Shown in pieces: positions 34,896 to 43,006 of a stretch of DNA of 64,000 nt. This DNA comes from Bacteroidota bacterium (GTDB taxonomy: Bacteria > Bacteroidota > Bacteroidia > Chitinophagales > Chitinophagaceae), in assembly GCA_005882315.1 (NCBI GenBank), contig VBAR01000002.1, forward strand, positions 310,001 to 374,000, written 5' to 3'. The translations under genes were made by a program, and so were the position numbers. Position 1 is the first letter of the stretch; the number at the start of each line of letters is the position of its first letter. The notes below the pieces were generated by a model. The model worked only from the letters and a program-made list of their open reading frames with translations. It was not told the origin of the DNA and ran no database searches.

Positions 34896-36853
34896 AATCC
34901 TGGTGTATTAAATATTCTTTCGAATTCGGTATCAATTATTTGTTGAACTTCTACTTTAACCCTGTTATAATTATTACTAACCAAGCGGGGATCTATTTTC
35001 CGGATTATAGGAAGCGCATCACTAGTGGAACTTGAATATTGCAGATATGGATGTTTATTCAGGATCTCACAATGAAAAGTTTTCAATTCAATTTTCTGAT
35101 CGGGATTGTCTGCAACCATTCCTACAAACTCGCCGGATGAAAGACTGGCAATAGCCGAAGGGGGCACTGCCGCTTCTAATTGTTTTGATTTGCTCACAGA
35201 TGTGTCATTCATATTAATCGACAAACTTGTTCTGTCCTGCATAATTTTTCCAAATCGTTCGGACAATTGTTTAGCTGTATCACCCATCACCTGGCCGCTG
35301 ATAACATTACCGGCAATATTCATAATTACTTCTGCCTGCTCCCTGCCATAATCTTTTTTCAATTGACTATAATCCTGAACTGCAAGAGTAGTTGCTACTT
35401 TATTGGAACGGGCGGTGGCAATCAATCCATCCATTCCCTGAAAATAGATAGTTGGGAATTCATCAAAGATCAAACTCGATGGAATACCTCCTTTCTTGTT
35501 GACGACCTTTATCAAGCGGGTGATATACAAGGAAAGCACTGCTCCATACACTTGCTGTTTCTGGGGGTTATTACCCATACAAACAATCTTTGGCTCATTC
35601 ACATTGTTAATATCCAGCGTAAAATCATTTCCAGAGAGGACATAGTATAATTGTGGTGAGGCTAATCTTGCCATCGCAATTTTTGCAGCAGCGATCTGTC
35701 CTTCTAATTGCTCCATCACATCATTCATATAAGCGGTAACAAAGGGATTGATCAATGCTTCTATTTCCGGTTCCGTTCTTAGTACTGTAAATAGTTTATC
35801 GTATTCTACTTGCATGAGTTCGATAACATGTGGTAATGTACAGAAAGCTCCATCCTGGTATTTACGCAGGAACCAAATAATTGCTGTCAGAAAATTGATA
35901 GGCGACTCTACAAAAAAATCACCCTGTCGTTTGATCCATTCTCGGTTGAGCCCCATCATAATTGTCCGCGATGATTCCGCGGCATCCGTAATATCAAACA
36001 TCGTTGAAGGGTCTAATGGATTGCATCGGTTGCTTTTTGACAGGTCATCGAAGTTAATGACGTAGAACTCCGGTCTCACTTTATATAAATGTTTGTATTG
36101 TTGTAAAGCATTGTATGTAATCTTTGTTAAGTCATCATATTTAAAATCATACACAAACATGGAAAAACCTTTCTTTATGTGCTGCCGGATAACATGATTG
36201 ATAACGAAAAAAGATTTACCGGATCCCGGAGAGCCGATAACCAGCAAGGCCCTGAATGGATTAATGATATTGATCCAGCTTTTCCTGATCTTTCCTTTCA
36301 GATTATATCGTGCGGGCAGATTAATCGAATATTCATTGTTTAAAAATCTTTCTTCCTGAGGAAAAGTCTCATTCTCCTTATTGAATACTTCGGTACTTAA
36401 TCTTTGCTTTATAATCCTGCTTAATAAAGTGCCGCCAGATAAAAAGAATAGAAATCCTGTAGCTGTGATTGCTATATAACCAATTGTTTTTGTGCCGGGA
36501 TCAAAACTGCTCTCAAGAAACAAATAGCTTAGAAAGTAAATGAATATACCGACAGCCATATATATAATGGAGGTACTAAATTTCAGATTTTCTTTCTTCC
36601 TGCCTTTTACGCCAAGTAGTGATATAATTAGTAAACCCAAGGCAATCAATTTTGCTTTTTGAAAACTTTCAAATAAACCAGTTTTTGCAATATTTTTTAA
36701 AAGAGTATCAGAAATTGTCGCTGACAAGTTCCATTCATCAAAGGCACGATAACAATAATAATAAGTATGAATTAAGAGTATGGCGATACTCATCATCCTT
36801 GTCAGGTCCATTATCTTTCGCAATCCTTTTTCATCTTCACCTGTGTTTGCCAT
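34871..36853 (-). CDS. mobC: MobC-type conjugative coupling ATPase
   Basis: A 660-residue type IV coupling protein that hands the relaxase-DNA complex to a conjugation channel. Membrane segments lie at about 18-35, 68-82, 94-114 and 124-145; the N-terminal YYYCYRAFDEW region corresponds to the YWFCY domain of Bacteroidetes MobC proteins. The Walker A box is GSPGSGKS (207-214) and the Walker B-like stretch LIFDEFPTIYF is near 465. It is last in the leftward mobA-mobB-mobC set, 15 bases after mobB. No mating-channel (tra) genes are seen nearby. Confidence 0.92.
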   Translation of the reverse strand: MANTGEDEKGLRKIMDLTRMMSIAILLIHTYYYCYRAFDEWNLSATISDTLLKNIAKTGLFESFQKAKLIALGLLIISLLGVKGRKKENLKFSTSIIYMAVGIFIYFLSYLFLESSFDPGTKTIGYIAITATGFLFFLSGGTLLSRIIKQRLSTEVFNKENETFPQEERFLNNEYSINLPARYNLKGKIRKSWINIINPFRALLVIGSPGSGKSFFVINHVIRQHIKKGFSMFVYDFKYDDLTKITYNALQQYKHLYKVRPEFYVINFDDLSKSNRCNPLDPSTMFDITDAAESSRTIMMGLNREWIKRQGDFFVESPINFLTAIIWFLRKYQDGAFCTLPHVIELMQVEYDKLFTVLRTEPEIEALINPFVTAYMNDVMEQLEGQIAAAKIAMARLASPQLYYVLSGNDFTLDINNVNEPKIVCMGNNPQKQQVYGAVLSLYITRLIKVVNKKGGIPSSLIFDEFPTIYFQGMDGLIATARSNKVATTLAVQDYSQLKKDYGREQAEVIMNIAGNVISGQVMGDTAKQLSERFGKIMQDRTSLSINMNDTSVSKSKQLEAAVPPSAIASLSSGEFVGMVADNPDQKIELKTFHCEILNKHPYLQYSSSTSDALPIIRKIDPRLVSNNYNRVKVEVQQIIDTEFERIFNTPGLESVIIKK

Positions 36854-36868
36854 ATTATTTTCTTTCTG

Positions 36869-38119
36869 TTATGATCGCCTCTGTTTTTTCTTCTTTCTTT
36901 TTAAAGCATATGGTACAAAAGCATACTGACCTGAAGCAGTCATCACCATATCTGTTATTTTATCAACAAAGCTGATATCCTCCCGGTTAAATGGAATTTC
37001 TTCACGGTCTTTTGCAGTTGCGATATTTTTCTCAGGCAATTGCATTTTATTTTTGGAGTTATTGACTTCCTTCTCCCTGCATTTTTCTAGTAACCCCTTT
37101 GCACTGTATTGTTTTCCTAAATCACTTCCATTGAATACGCATTTGGTTAGATGGTCTATATATGTAACGCCATAGATTATTCCTTGTTCGTTTTGTCTTA
37201 TACAGACATGTATTCTTTCTTTTGAAAGAGATTCAATTAATGAGGCTAATGGCTGAGTTGGTTTTTTAAGAAAGGACCAGTCAATTGTATTTTTTAATCG
37301 CTTCTTATGTTCTTGTCTCAATATTTCATTTGTAATGAATTTTTTCTCCAGGTATTTAAGTGTAGGCTTACTGTAAATAAGACTTGCCTTTACCGGCACA
37401 CCAATCTTATTTCCTTTCTCATCCAGTATGCGATATAGCAACCCTTTGTTTTCATAAACTCTTGAGCCTGATTTGCCTCTATCTGCTGTAACACTATAAA
37501 GCCTCAACACAGCATTTAATTCGGGCAGCGAAGTATATTTGTACTGATCAATGACTGTATCCAGTACATTCGTAATAGCCCTCATTGTTTCGGATTTGCC
37601 ATAGTGAATTCTTTGATTGTTCACTTCTTTCTTTTCAATGATTTGCTTTCTGCCTTCAGCTTTTATCAGGCTAAACTGCTTTTCAATTTCCTTTCTTGCT
37701 TTTTCCGATTGATTTCGGCCGATGTTATGTAGCTCAATTCTTTTTCCATCTGCCTGAATATTTGTTGTTATAATATGTATGTGTGGATGCCCAGCGTCAT
37801 TATGCTCATAGACCAAATAGGGCTGTTTCCCAAACCCAATCTTTTCAATGTAGGTGGTGGCAATCTGTTCGAGCTTATCTCTGTCTAATTTTTCAGATGG
37901 ATGAAAGTTTAGTGATATATGCAAGCTGTTGCGTTTCGTATTCTCATTTAAAGAAGTAAGTTTTTTAAACCGGTTGAGTTTAGCATAGAAATTAAGATCG
38001 TTTAGATCCTTTGGATAGTTGACTGCCATAATACATTCGGCTTTCTTTTGTTTGACCTTTTGTTCGTTATAATTAAGCGCCATGTTCAAGCTGTTACTTG
38101 TGTTTATTCTTGCAACCAT
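36869..38119 (-). CDS. mobB: relaxase (MobB)
   Basis: A 416-residue relaxase/mobilization nuclease that nicks at oriT and leads the DNA strand into the recipient. The metal-binding histidines are in YEHNDAGHPHIHII (His106, 111, 113, 115). N-terminal segments NSLNMALNYNEQKVKQKKAE and NSLHISLNFHPSE are as in the Relaxase (PF03432) family. The start codon region overlaps the end of mobA by 16 bases, so the two are translationally coupled. Confidence 0.93.
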   Translation of the reverse strand: MVARINTSNSLNMALNYNEQKVKQKKAECIMAVNYPKDLNDLNFYAKLNRFKKLTSLNENTKRNSLHISLNFHPSEKLDRDKLEQIATTYIEKIGFGKQPYLVYEHNDAGHPHIHIITTNIQADGKRIELHNIGRNQSEKARKEIEKQFSLIKAEGRKQIIEKKEVNNQRIHYGKSETMRAITNVLDTVIDQYKYTSLPELNAVLRLYSVTADRGKSGSRVYENKGLLYRILDEKGNKIGVPVKASLIYSKPTLKYLEKKFITNEILRQEHKKRLKNTIDWSFLKKPTQPLASLIESLSKERIHVCIRQNEQGIIYGVTYIDHLTKCVFNGSDLGKQYSAKGLLEKCREKEVNNSKNKMQLPEKNIATAKDREEIPFNREDISFVDKITDMVMTASGQYAFVPYALKRKKKKQRRS

Positions 38120-38496
38120 TTGTCAGATATTGAATTGATTTTTTCTTTTATTTGACTTACTTTCTGCAAAAGACTTTGCTGTTGCTTTTCGTTCATAATT
38201 ATCCATGATTTGAATTCGTGTAAATGGTCAAGAGTATGCATTTTTCTAACTACCTGGTTGTAGTTGTTGCCGAGAGCATTCAGTTCATTTCTTAACAGAA
38301 TCATTTCTGCCATAAAGTCGTCAAGTGATTGGTTCCGGTTGTAGACAGTAACTGGTTTTTGGAGCAGAAGTTTACGACCATACTCGCTTATCTTTTGACA
38401 GGTTGATACTGAAAACGCGTCGTTGATCTTTTTGTATTCAGCAGATGTCAACCTGATATGAAACCATTTTGTACGGTTCACTTTTTTTTCACTCAT
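38104..38496 (-). CDS. mobA: relaxosome accessory protein (MobA; bacterial mobilisation protein family)
   Basis: 130 residues. The N-terminal ribbon-helix-helix-like part (WFHIRLTSAEYKKINDAF) binds DNA. The central helix LRNELNALGNNYNQVVRKMH is the hallmark of the relaxosome accessory family. It begins 56 bases from the candidate oriT. Confidence 0.9.
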   Translation of the reverse strand: MSEKKVNRTKWFHIRLTSAEYKKINDAFSVSTCQKISEYGRKLLLQKPVTVYNRNQSLDDFMAEMILLRNELNALGNNYNQVVRKMHTLDHLHEFKSWIIMNEKQQQSLLQKVSQIKEKINSISDKWLQE

Positions 38497-38551
38497 CTCT
38501 TTTCATTTTCACATTAAGTATTTCAAAAACTTTTATCATCCTCTTCAATTT

Positions 38552-38617
38552 CCGCCCAACGACTCCGGAGTGACCGGGCGGCCAGATCCCGGTTGTGATA
38601 CAACCGTACATCTGGCC
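38552..38617. other. candidate origin of transfer (oriT), nested inverted repeats
   Basis: Two adjoining bipartite hairpins. First: CCGCCC (38552-38557) pairs with GGGCGG (38576-38581) around the perfect palindrome ACTCCGGAGT (38562-38571). Second: GGCCAGAT (38580-38587) pairs with ATCTGGCC (38610-38617) around CGGTTGT/ACAACCG (38590-38596, 38600-38606). Position directly upstream of mobA is that expected of oriT. The rest of this 313-bp spacer (38618-38796) shows nothing else I can name. Confidence 0.55.
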
Positions 38618-38796
38618 GATTGCTGAAAAGAGGCAATCTAAGCCGGTTTGAAAAATTTCATCCAGCAGCTTAACGAAATGTAAGCACAGGTTAGATTTGC
38701 TTCTCCTGCAAAATTAATCGAGGCTCACGGGGCAATGCTGTTTTGATTTGAAGCAGGGGAAGTTTTAAACGATGGTAGCAATCAAATATTTAATGA

Positions 38797-38823
38797 ATAA
38801 AAAAAGGGCTTAGAGCAGCCCTT
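38797..38823 (-). terminator. terminator of the JAB-domain gene
   Basis: AGCCCTT / AAGGGCT stem overlapping the stop codon, followed on the minus strand by seven T. Confidence 0.75.
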
Positions 38824-39280
38824 GATCTGCAAAAGAATAATGCTCTTCTGCAGTTATGATAATATGGTCTAAAACCGTTATGTCAAAATACTGAGCAGCT
38901 AATTTTATTTTAGTCGTAAGTTGTTGATCCGCCTGGCTTGGAATAAGACTTCCCGAAGGATGGTTGTGACATAGTATGATACTAACCGCATTTGCTTTAA
39001 CGGATGCAGCTAAAATAATTCTTGGATCAGCCACAGTCCCTGTAATCCCACCAGATGAAACATCAAATACTCCAAGAATCTTGTTTGCCCTGTTAAGTAG
39101 TAATACTTTAAACTGCTCTATCAATTCGATTTTGTCAGCATCCCATATTTGCCGTACTATCTTAAATGAATCTTCGGCACATGAAATTTTTGGGCGTTGA
39201 GAGGGCTTCACTTTTGTCTTATAGATCAATTCCACTTCTGCAACCTGATACCAGTCTGGTTTGTTCATTTCCTTTTCCAT
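38810..39280 (-). CDS. RadC-like JAB-domain protein
   Basis: A 156-residue JAB/MPN metalloprotein with the full JAMM motif HNHPSGSLIPSQAD (His105, His107, Asp118). It lacks the helix-hairpin-helix part of chromosomal RadC, as is usual on plasmids and integrative elements, where such proteins are frequent leading-region or anti-defence genes (family knowledge; function unproved). The start could be Met1 or Met5. A structured leader (39325-39431) lies 44 bases upstream. Confidence 0.88.
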   Translation of the reverse strand: MEKEMNKPDWYQVAEVELIYKTKVKPSQRPKISCAEDSFKIVRQIWDADKIELIEQFKVLLLNRANKILGVFDVSSGGITGTVADPRIILAASVKANAVSIILCHNHPSGSLIPSQADQQLTTKIKLAAQYFDITVLDHIIITAEEHYSFADQGLL

Positions 39281-39324
39281 AATAATTACATTTTAAGTTG
39301 AAAAATTTATTATGAAACATCCCC

Positions 39325-39431
39325 CGGTTTTGGGCGATAAAGTCCAAGATGGAAACGGAATAAAAGATAGCATTGTGTGTGGATTTGTGTTTATGCCGGA
39401 AGCTCTTGGACGCTTCAAAAGACCAAAACCG
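39325..39431 (-). ncRNA. structured leader or single-strand element, copy 1
   Basis: Two nested stems: CGGTTTTGG (39325-39333) / CCAAAACCG (39423-39431) and GTCCAAGA (39342-39349) / TCTTGGAC (39404-39411). They enclose a loop with ACGGAATAAAAGA and TGTTTATGCCGGAA. The loop is shared with copy 2 (41147-41260), while the stems differ in sequence yet still pair. It lies 5' of the JAB-domain gene. Whether it acts as RNA or as folded single-stranded DNA is not known. Confidence 0.6.
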
Positions 39432-39515
39432 ATCTTAGTGAAATAATGAATAACAATAAATGTTGTTAGTTGATATATCCGAAAAATATTTATCATTCAT
39501 CTTTATAAATAAACC

Positions 39516-39543
39516 AACGAGCCGACCAAACGGTCGGCTCGTT
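39516..39543 (-). terminator. terminator of the DUF932 gene
   Basis: AACGAGCCGACC / GGTCGGCTCGTT, loop AAAC, 16 bases beyond the stop of the leftward DUF932 gene. Confidence 0.85.
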
Positions 39544-39559
39544 TCCGGGCTTTGAATTT

Positions 39560-40606
39560 TTAATTGACCATGCCCATTTGGCCTTTAGAAAAGTTTTCAC
39601 AAAGGTCGAAGGCTTTTTGTGTTCTTGCTTGTGCGGTTCCACCACAGAGCATTGCTTTCAACTTTGCTTCATCATTCTTATAATTCCTGACATTTTGAAA
39701 ATATCCTGTCACCGCATTGTATGCTCCAAATAAATTTCCTTTTGTTGTTTCCTCTTGCTGTGTCGGGCTGGTCATTGCATATTCATAAACTGAATTACAC
39801 ATATTATTAAAGCAGGTGGATAATTCATCCAGATTGCCGGATTGAATATTATTCAATACTTCTTTATTGGGCACCATTGCCAGTTGAATCAGGCGTTGCA
39901 ATTCCGGGTCAGTTACTTTTACTTTTGTCCACTTATTAAAAATAGTTTCTAATTGTGCGGATAACTGGTTAGAGATTCCCATTACTTTATGAGCTTGTTC
40001 TAACCTGTCCTTAGCATTAACTGTATGCCTTATCTTAATACTGTTGGATTGATTACGGAGGGCTGCGTTCAGTGTATTATTACAGACGATGCGAACAGGA
40101 GTGAAGGCAGCGGTAATACTTCCATAACCATCATGCGAAGTGGTGAGGAATAAATACTGTTCAATTAAATCATTGTTGCCTACTTTGATATAGGAAGGCA
40201 ATTTAGCCGTAATGAAAATCCGCTCACCTTTACCGAGTGCTCCTGCTGTTTCATATTGGATGCCATCACCGCCAACAATAGAATCGAAGAAGGAAAAGGC
40301 ATCTACATTCTGAATGATTTCATAATCCTTACCAACTACACCTAATACATGGCCTGTATCTTTTCGCATGGTCGCAAAATGTGTTTTGATTTGATTTGCA
40401 GAATCTGTTGGTTGCTGGTCAGAATCATAAAGCGTAGTAAAAATATTTTCTTTACTTACTTCATAATCCAAACCGGCAAATTTGAGGGCTTCGGCACTTG
40501 TCGGATAATCATTCACGACTTTTCCTAAACCATGCCATGCTTTTTCCTTAACTGAGAAAAAACTGTGTTGTCTTGTTTGTTCGTTAAAATTTAAGTTGTG
40601 TGCCAT
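39560..40606 (-). CDS. DUF932 domain protein (phage/plasmid-like)
   Basis: A 348-residue protein of the DUF932 / TIGR03299 family, carried by phages, plasmids and integrative elements. Typical stretches: EKAWHGLGKVV, GRKDTGHVLG-like MRKDTGHVLGVVGKDYEIIQ, GGDGIQYETAGALGKGERIF, TPVRIVCNNTLNAAL. Role unknown. It follows the SSB gene by 86 bases and is closed by a terminator, so the two probably form one transcript. Confidence 0.9.
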   Translation of the reverse strand: MAHNLNFNEQTRQHSFFSVKEKAWHGLGKVVNDYPTSAEALKFAGLDYEVSKENIFTTLYDSDQQPTDSANQIKTHFATMRKDTGHVLGVVGKDYEIIQNVDAFSFFDSIVGGDGIQYETAGALGKGERIFITAKLPSYIKVGNNDLIEQYLFLTTSHDGYGSITAAFTPVRIVCNNTLNAALRNQSNSIKIRHTVNAKDRLEQAHKVMGISNQLSAQLETIFNKWTKVKVTDPELQRLIQLAMVPNKEVLNNIQSGNLDELSTCFNNMCNSVYEYAMTSPTQQEETTKGNLFGAYNAVTGYFQNVRNYKNDEAKLKAMLCGGTAQARTQKAFDLCENFSKGQMGMVN

Positions 40607-40692
40607 AATTGGTTACCCAGCTTTAACTTTTATCCCGCAGGCGGTATCTGCTGCGGTTTAATAAATAATTAGAAATTGATTCTTTGACTGTT

Positions 40693-41073
40693 TCAGAATG
40701 GTAAATCGTCAATTGGGTTGTTGGTTTCAACAACTGCCAGAATGGTTTCCTTTACAGTTGCTCCGGCCTTTCCGTGAAGTTTAATGCTATTAACATGAAA
40801 ATTCAGACTGGCTCTTGCCTGACCTTCTGCATTTGTCCAGGCGTTTACGCTGATTCGTCCGGATAGTTCAACCAGAGTTCCTTTTTTTAAATACTCCGCA
40901 ATACCGGGATTCTTCCAGTAGGAGCAATTAAAGAACGTGGTCACTTTCATGGTTACTTCGCTTCCTTTTGGTTTGTAGCTGTCGTTAATTGCAATACTAA
41001 AGTTCACAACCTTACGGTCATCTTTTAAAATGCTGACTTTTGCATCTGCTGTCATTCTTCCTGTGAGTTCCAT
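40693..41073 (-). CDS. ssb: single-stranded DNA-binding protein
   Basis: A 126-residue SSB with an OB fold (ELTGRMTADAKVSILKDDRK, VNFSIAINDSYKPKGS, FFNCSYWKNPGIAEYLKKGT, VELSGRISVNAW). It has the acidic tip DDLPF that recruits replication and repair partners. It protects the incoming single strand during transfer (inference from context). A structured element (41147-41260) precedes it by 73 bases. Confidence 0.92.
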   Translation of the reverse strand: MELTGRMTADAKVSILKDDRKVVNFSIAINDSYKPKGSEVTMKVTTFFNCSYWKNPGIAEYLKKGTLVELSGRISVNAWTNAEGQARASLNFHVNSIKLHGKAGATVKETILAVVETNNPIDDLPF

Positions 41074-41146
41074 AACTTTTGAATTTTAATGATGAAAAAA
41101 AATGTTTTGTAAAAGAAAAAGGGAAAAAAGAAAGTCTTCCTCCTGT

Positions 41147-41260
41147 GCCTGCTCTCTTAATCACCAAAAAGCAACGGAATAAAAGAATGGATTGTGGGAT
41201 GAGCATGTGTTTATGCCGGAATTTTTTGGTGTACCAAAAAAAGTCCGCACAATTGCAGGC
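41147..41260 (-). ncRNA. structured leader or single-strand element, copy 2
   Basis: Stems GCCTGC (41147-41152) / GCAGGC (41255-41260) and CACCAAAAA (41162-41170) / TTTTTGGTG (41223-41231) enclose the same conserved loop as copy 1 (ACGGAATAAAAGA, ATTGTG, TGTTTATGCCGGAA), with one single-base indel. An extra hairpin GCGAA/TTCGC (41261-41277) and the palindrome ATTGCCGGCAAT (41304-41315) lie just upstream in the same spacer (41074-41400). No gene is seen in that spacer. Confidence 0.6.
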
Positions 41261-41400
41261 GCGAACTTGACTTTCGCATTGGCCCGATTCGTTACAAAAC
41301 TGTATTGCCGGCAATCATCCACTGACGCATATTGAGCGGAACGATGAACGGAGCGTCGCAAGGGACGTTGCCATGTAATACCAATGATGAAAAACAGAAA

Positions 41401-41652
41401 TTAATGAGCTATATCAGATTGTGCAGCGACATGCTGTAGGCCTTTATTAGTAAGAGAAACAACAGCCGTGGAAAGTTGTGTGAGAATTATCAAACCATCC
41501 TGTTGTAATTCATTAAGATGTTGTACAATTTCATCCCATGGAAAATTGAGGCGAGCGATTATCATATTCGTTTGAATGATGCTCTTCGTAGGTTGGTTGT
41601 CATTTTTCACCAAATCAAAGATAACCTGAAGCGTTTGCCATTTGTTTTCCAT
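41401..41652 (-). CDS. small winged-helix-like protein
   Basis: 83 residues. The pattern WQTLQVIFDLVKNDNQPTKS ... WDEIVQHLNELQQDGLIILT ... AVVSLTNKGLQHV looks like a winged helix (helix, recognition helix, wing ending in LTNKG). It is a possible transcription regulator of the element, or an inhibitor. No family name recognised. The heavily structured spacer 41755-42001 lies upstream of its start. Confidence 0.6.
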   Translation of the reverse strand: MENKWQTLQVIFDLVKNDNQPTKSIIQTNMIIARLNFPWDEIVQHLNELQQDGLIILTQLSTAVVSLTNKGLQHVAAQSDIAH

Positions 41653-41754
41653 TAGTCAATGATAAATTAAATATTCATTTTCCCAATGTTAAAGGAGCTC
41701 GTTTTTTCAACATGCTTGTCACAAAGAATCCTTTTTTAGTGTCTTTTAATGGCC

Positions 41755-42001
41755 TGGTATTTTATTGCGGGACGGGGAATGCTAAAAAACGATATAACAT
41801 TGATTTCCCGTCCCGCATTTAAATACCACTATTGATTTATATAGCAACTGGTGTTGGCCAGCGGCCATCTCCAGTTGCGTGTCTGTGCAGGACGTTATGA
41901 AATATCTGCTGTAACGGATCAAGGATTGCAAAGGCATGGGTTCGCTGAATCGGTTGTGTATGGGGAGCGAACACGGGCTTTGCAGTGGGGAGATTATCCG
42001 T
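41755..42001. other. cluster of large nested inverted repeats
   Basis: Three composite hairpins in a gene-free spacer (41653-42025). A: TGGTATTT (41755-41762) / AAATACCA (41821-41828) around GCGGGACGGG (41767-41776) / CCCGTCCCGC (41807-41816). B: GCAACTGG (41844-41851) / CCAGTTGC (41871-41878) around GGCC/GGCC. C: ACGGAT (41914-41919) / ATCCGT (41996-42001) around TGCAAAG (41927-41933) / CTTTGCA (41978-41984) around GTTCGCT (41940-41946) / AGCGAAC (41966-41972). The internal loops are nearly symmetrical, as in the candidate oriT. Confidence 0.65.
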
Positions 42002-42025
42002 GGAAGGAGCGGATGCAATAACGGA

Positions 42026-42589
42026 CTAAGCAAATTTTTTCAAAGAACTTTCCTGGCCGAATAGGACAAAACATACACGGTTATTATCCGGAACTGTTGA
42101 AAAGAAAGATGGTGCGGTACGATCAAAACGTTTATTGTATTTTTCAAATGCAATTTTCCTTGCTGATTTCTTAATCAGCGAGCAGCATTCATTGAACTGC
42201 ACTAACTGGTCAAGGGTTAAAATAATCTCATCATCATATATGACCTTATAAATCCAATCATATCCTTTCCATTTGACATAGTTTTCCGCTACTTCCTTAC
42301 GTAGCGTAAGTTGTGCGATATCGGAAAACGCTCTCGGTTTTATTTCAATCCAGTAAGCTTTCATCGTCAGTTTATGGCGAATGAGAAAATCGGGCGTGTA
42401 GCGACGAATATTATCCCTGATATAATTTGTAGGACGCCTTGTGATCGGATCATAGTAAACAGGAATATGTGAACGCAGAAATTCATATTCTTCCTGAATT
42501 GATAAAGCGTACTTTAATTCCAGTAATGAATCAAAAACGCATCCCCAATATATAATTCTATGTGAACCTTTATATTTGAATTGTTTCAT
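42026..42589 (-). CDS. TnsA-like endonuclease-fold protein
   Basis: A 187-residue protein resembling the N-terminal nuclease domain of TnsA. The catalytic pattern is visible: Glu24 (DSLLELKYAL), Asp67 (YTPDFLIRHK) and Glu82-x-Lys84 (YWIEIKPRA). Transposon TnsA works with TnsB and TnsC, but neither is seen here. It starts 14 bases after the second SSB-like gene, so both are one operon. Confidence 0.75.
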   Translation of the reverse strand: MKQFKYKGSHRIIYWGCVFDSLLELKYALSIQEEYEFLRSHIPVYYDPITRRPTNYIRDNIRRYTPDFLIRHKLTMKAYWIEIKPRAFSDIAQLTLRKEVAENYVKWKGYDWIYKVIYDDEIILTLDQLVQFNECCSLIKKSARKIAFEKYNKRFDRTAPSFFSTVPDNNRVCFVLFGQESSLKKFA

Positions 42590-42603
42590 TTTATAATTAC
42601 TTT

Positions 42604-42930
42604 TTAGCGATCCAGGTTAATCAAACTGTGTGCTTTAATCTGTACGATGTACCGCGTATGGCCGGATCTGTCGAGATATTTTCTGTATTCTATCGAGCCA
42701 TCCACCATTATTTTACTGCCTTTTACAAAACTTCTTTCAGCATATTCGGCTTTTTCGTTCCAAGCGACTATATCATGCCATACGGTATTGAATTTTTTTT
42801 CACCGATTTCATTTTTTTGTAAGTAATGGGTGGCCATCCGGATACTTACTCTTTTACAGCTATTTTCCGTTTCTTTTATTTCCAGTTCTTTGCCTACATA
42901 GCCAATCAACAATACATGGTTTGTTTTCAT
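42604..42930 (-). CDS. second SSB-like OB-fold protein, without acidic tip
   Basis: About 108 residues from the ATG at 42930 (a longer frame to 42960 adds a basic stretch). The OB-fold pattern is KTNHVLLIGYVGKELEIKET ... FNTVWHDIVAWNEKAEYAER ... VKGSKIMVDGSIEYRKYLD. It ends HSLINLDR, lacking the DDxPF tip of normal SSB, so it would bind single-stranded DNA without recruiting the usual partners. Operon with the TnsA-like gene. Confidence 0.8.
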   Translation of the reverse strand: MKTNHVLLIGYVGKELEIKETENSCKRVSIRMATHYLQKNEIGEKKFNTVWHDIVAWNEKAEYAERSFVKGSKIMVDGSIEYRKYLDRSGHTRYIVQIKAHSLINLDR

Positions 42931-43006
42931 GTTTTTCTTTTTTCGTGAATTAACCTCCATTTCCGGAACGAATGTAGTGTTGGCAAAAAGCGAGAGACGA
43001 ATATTA

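Noticed and set aside
41782-42033. 83-codon minus-strand frame
   Set aside because: It lies over the nested inverted repeats and its sequence simply reads the hairpins; composition is not protein-like.
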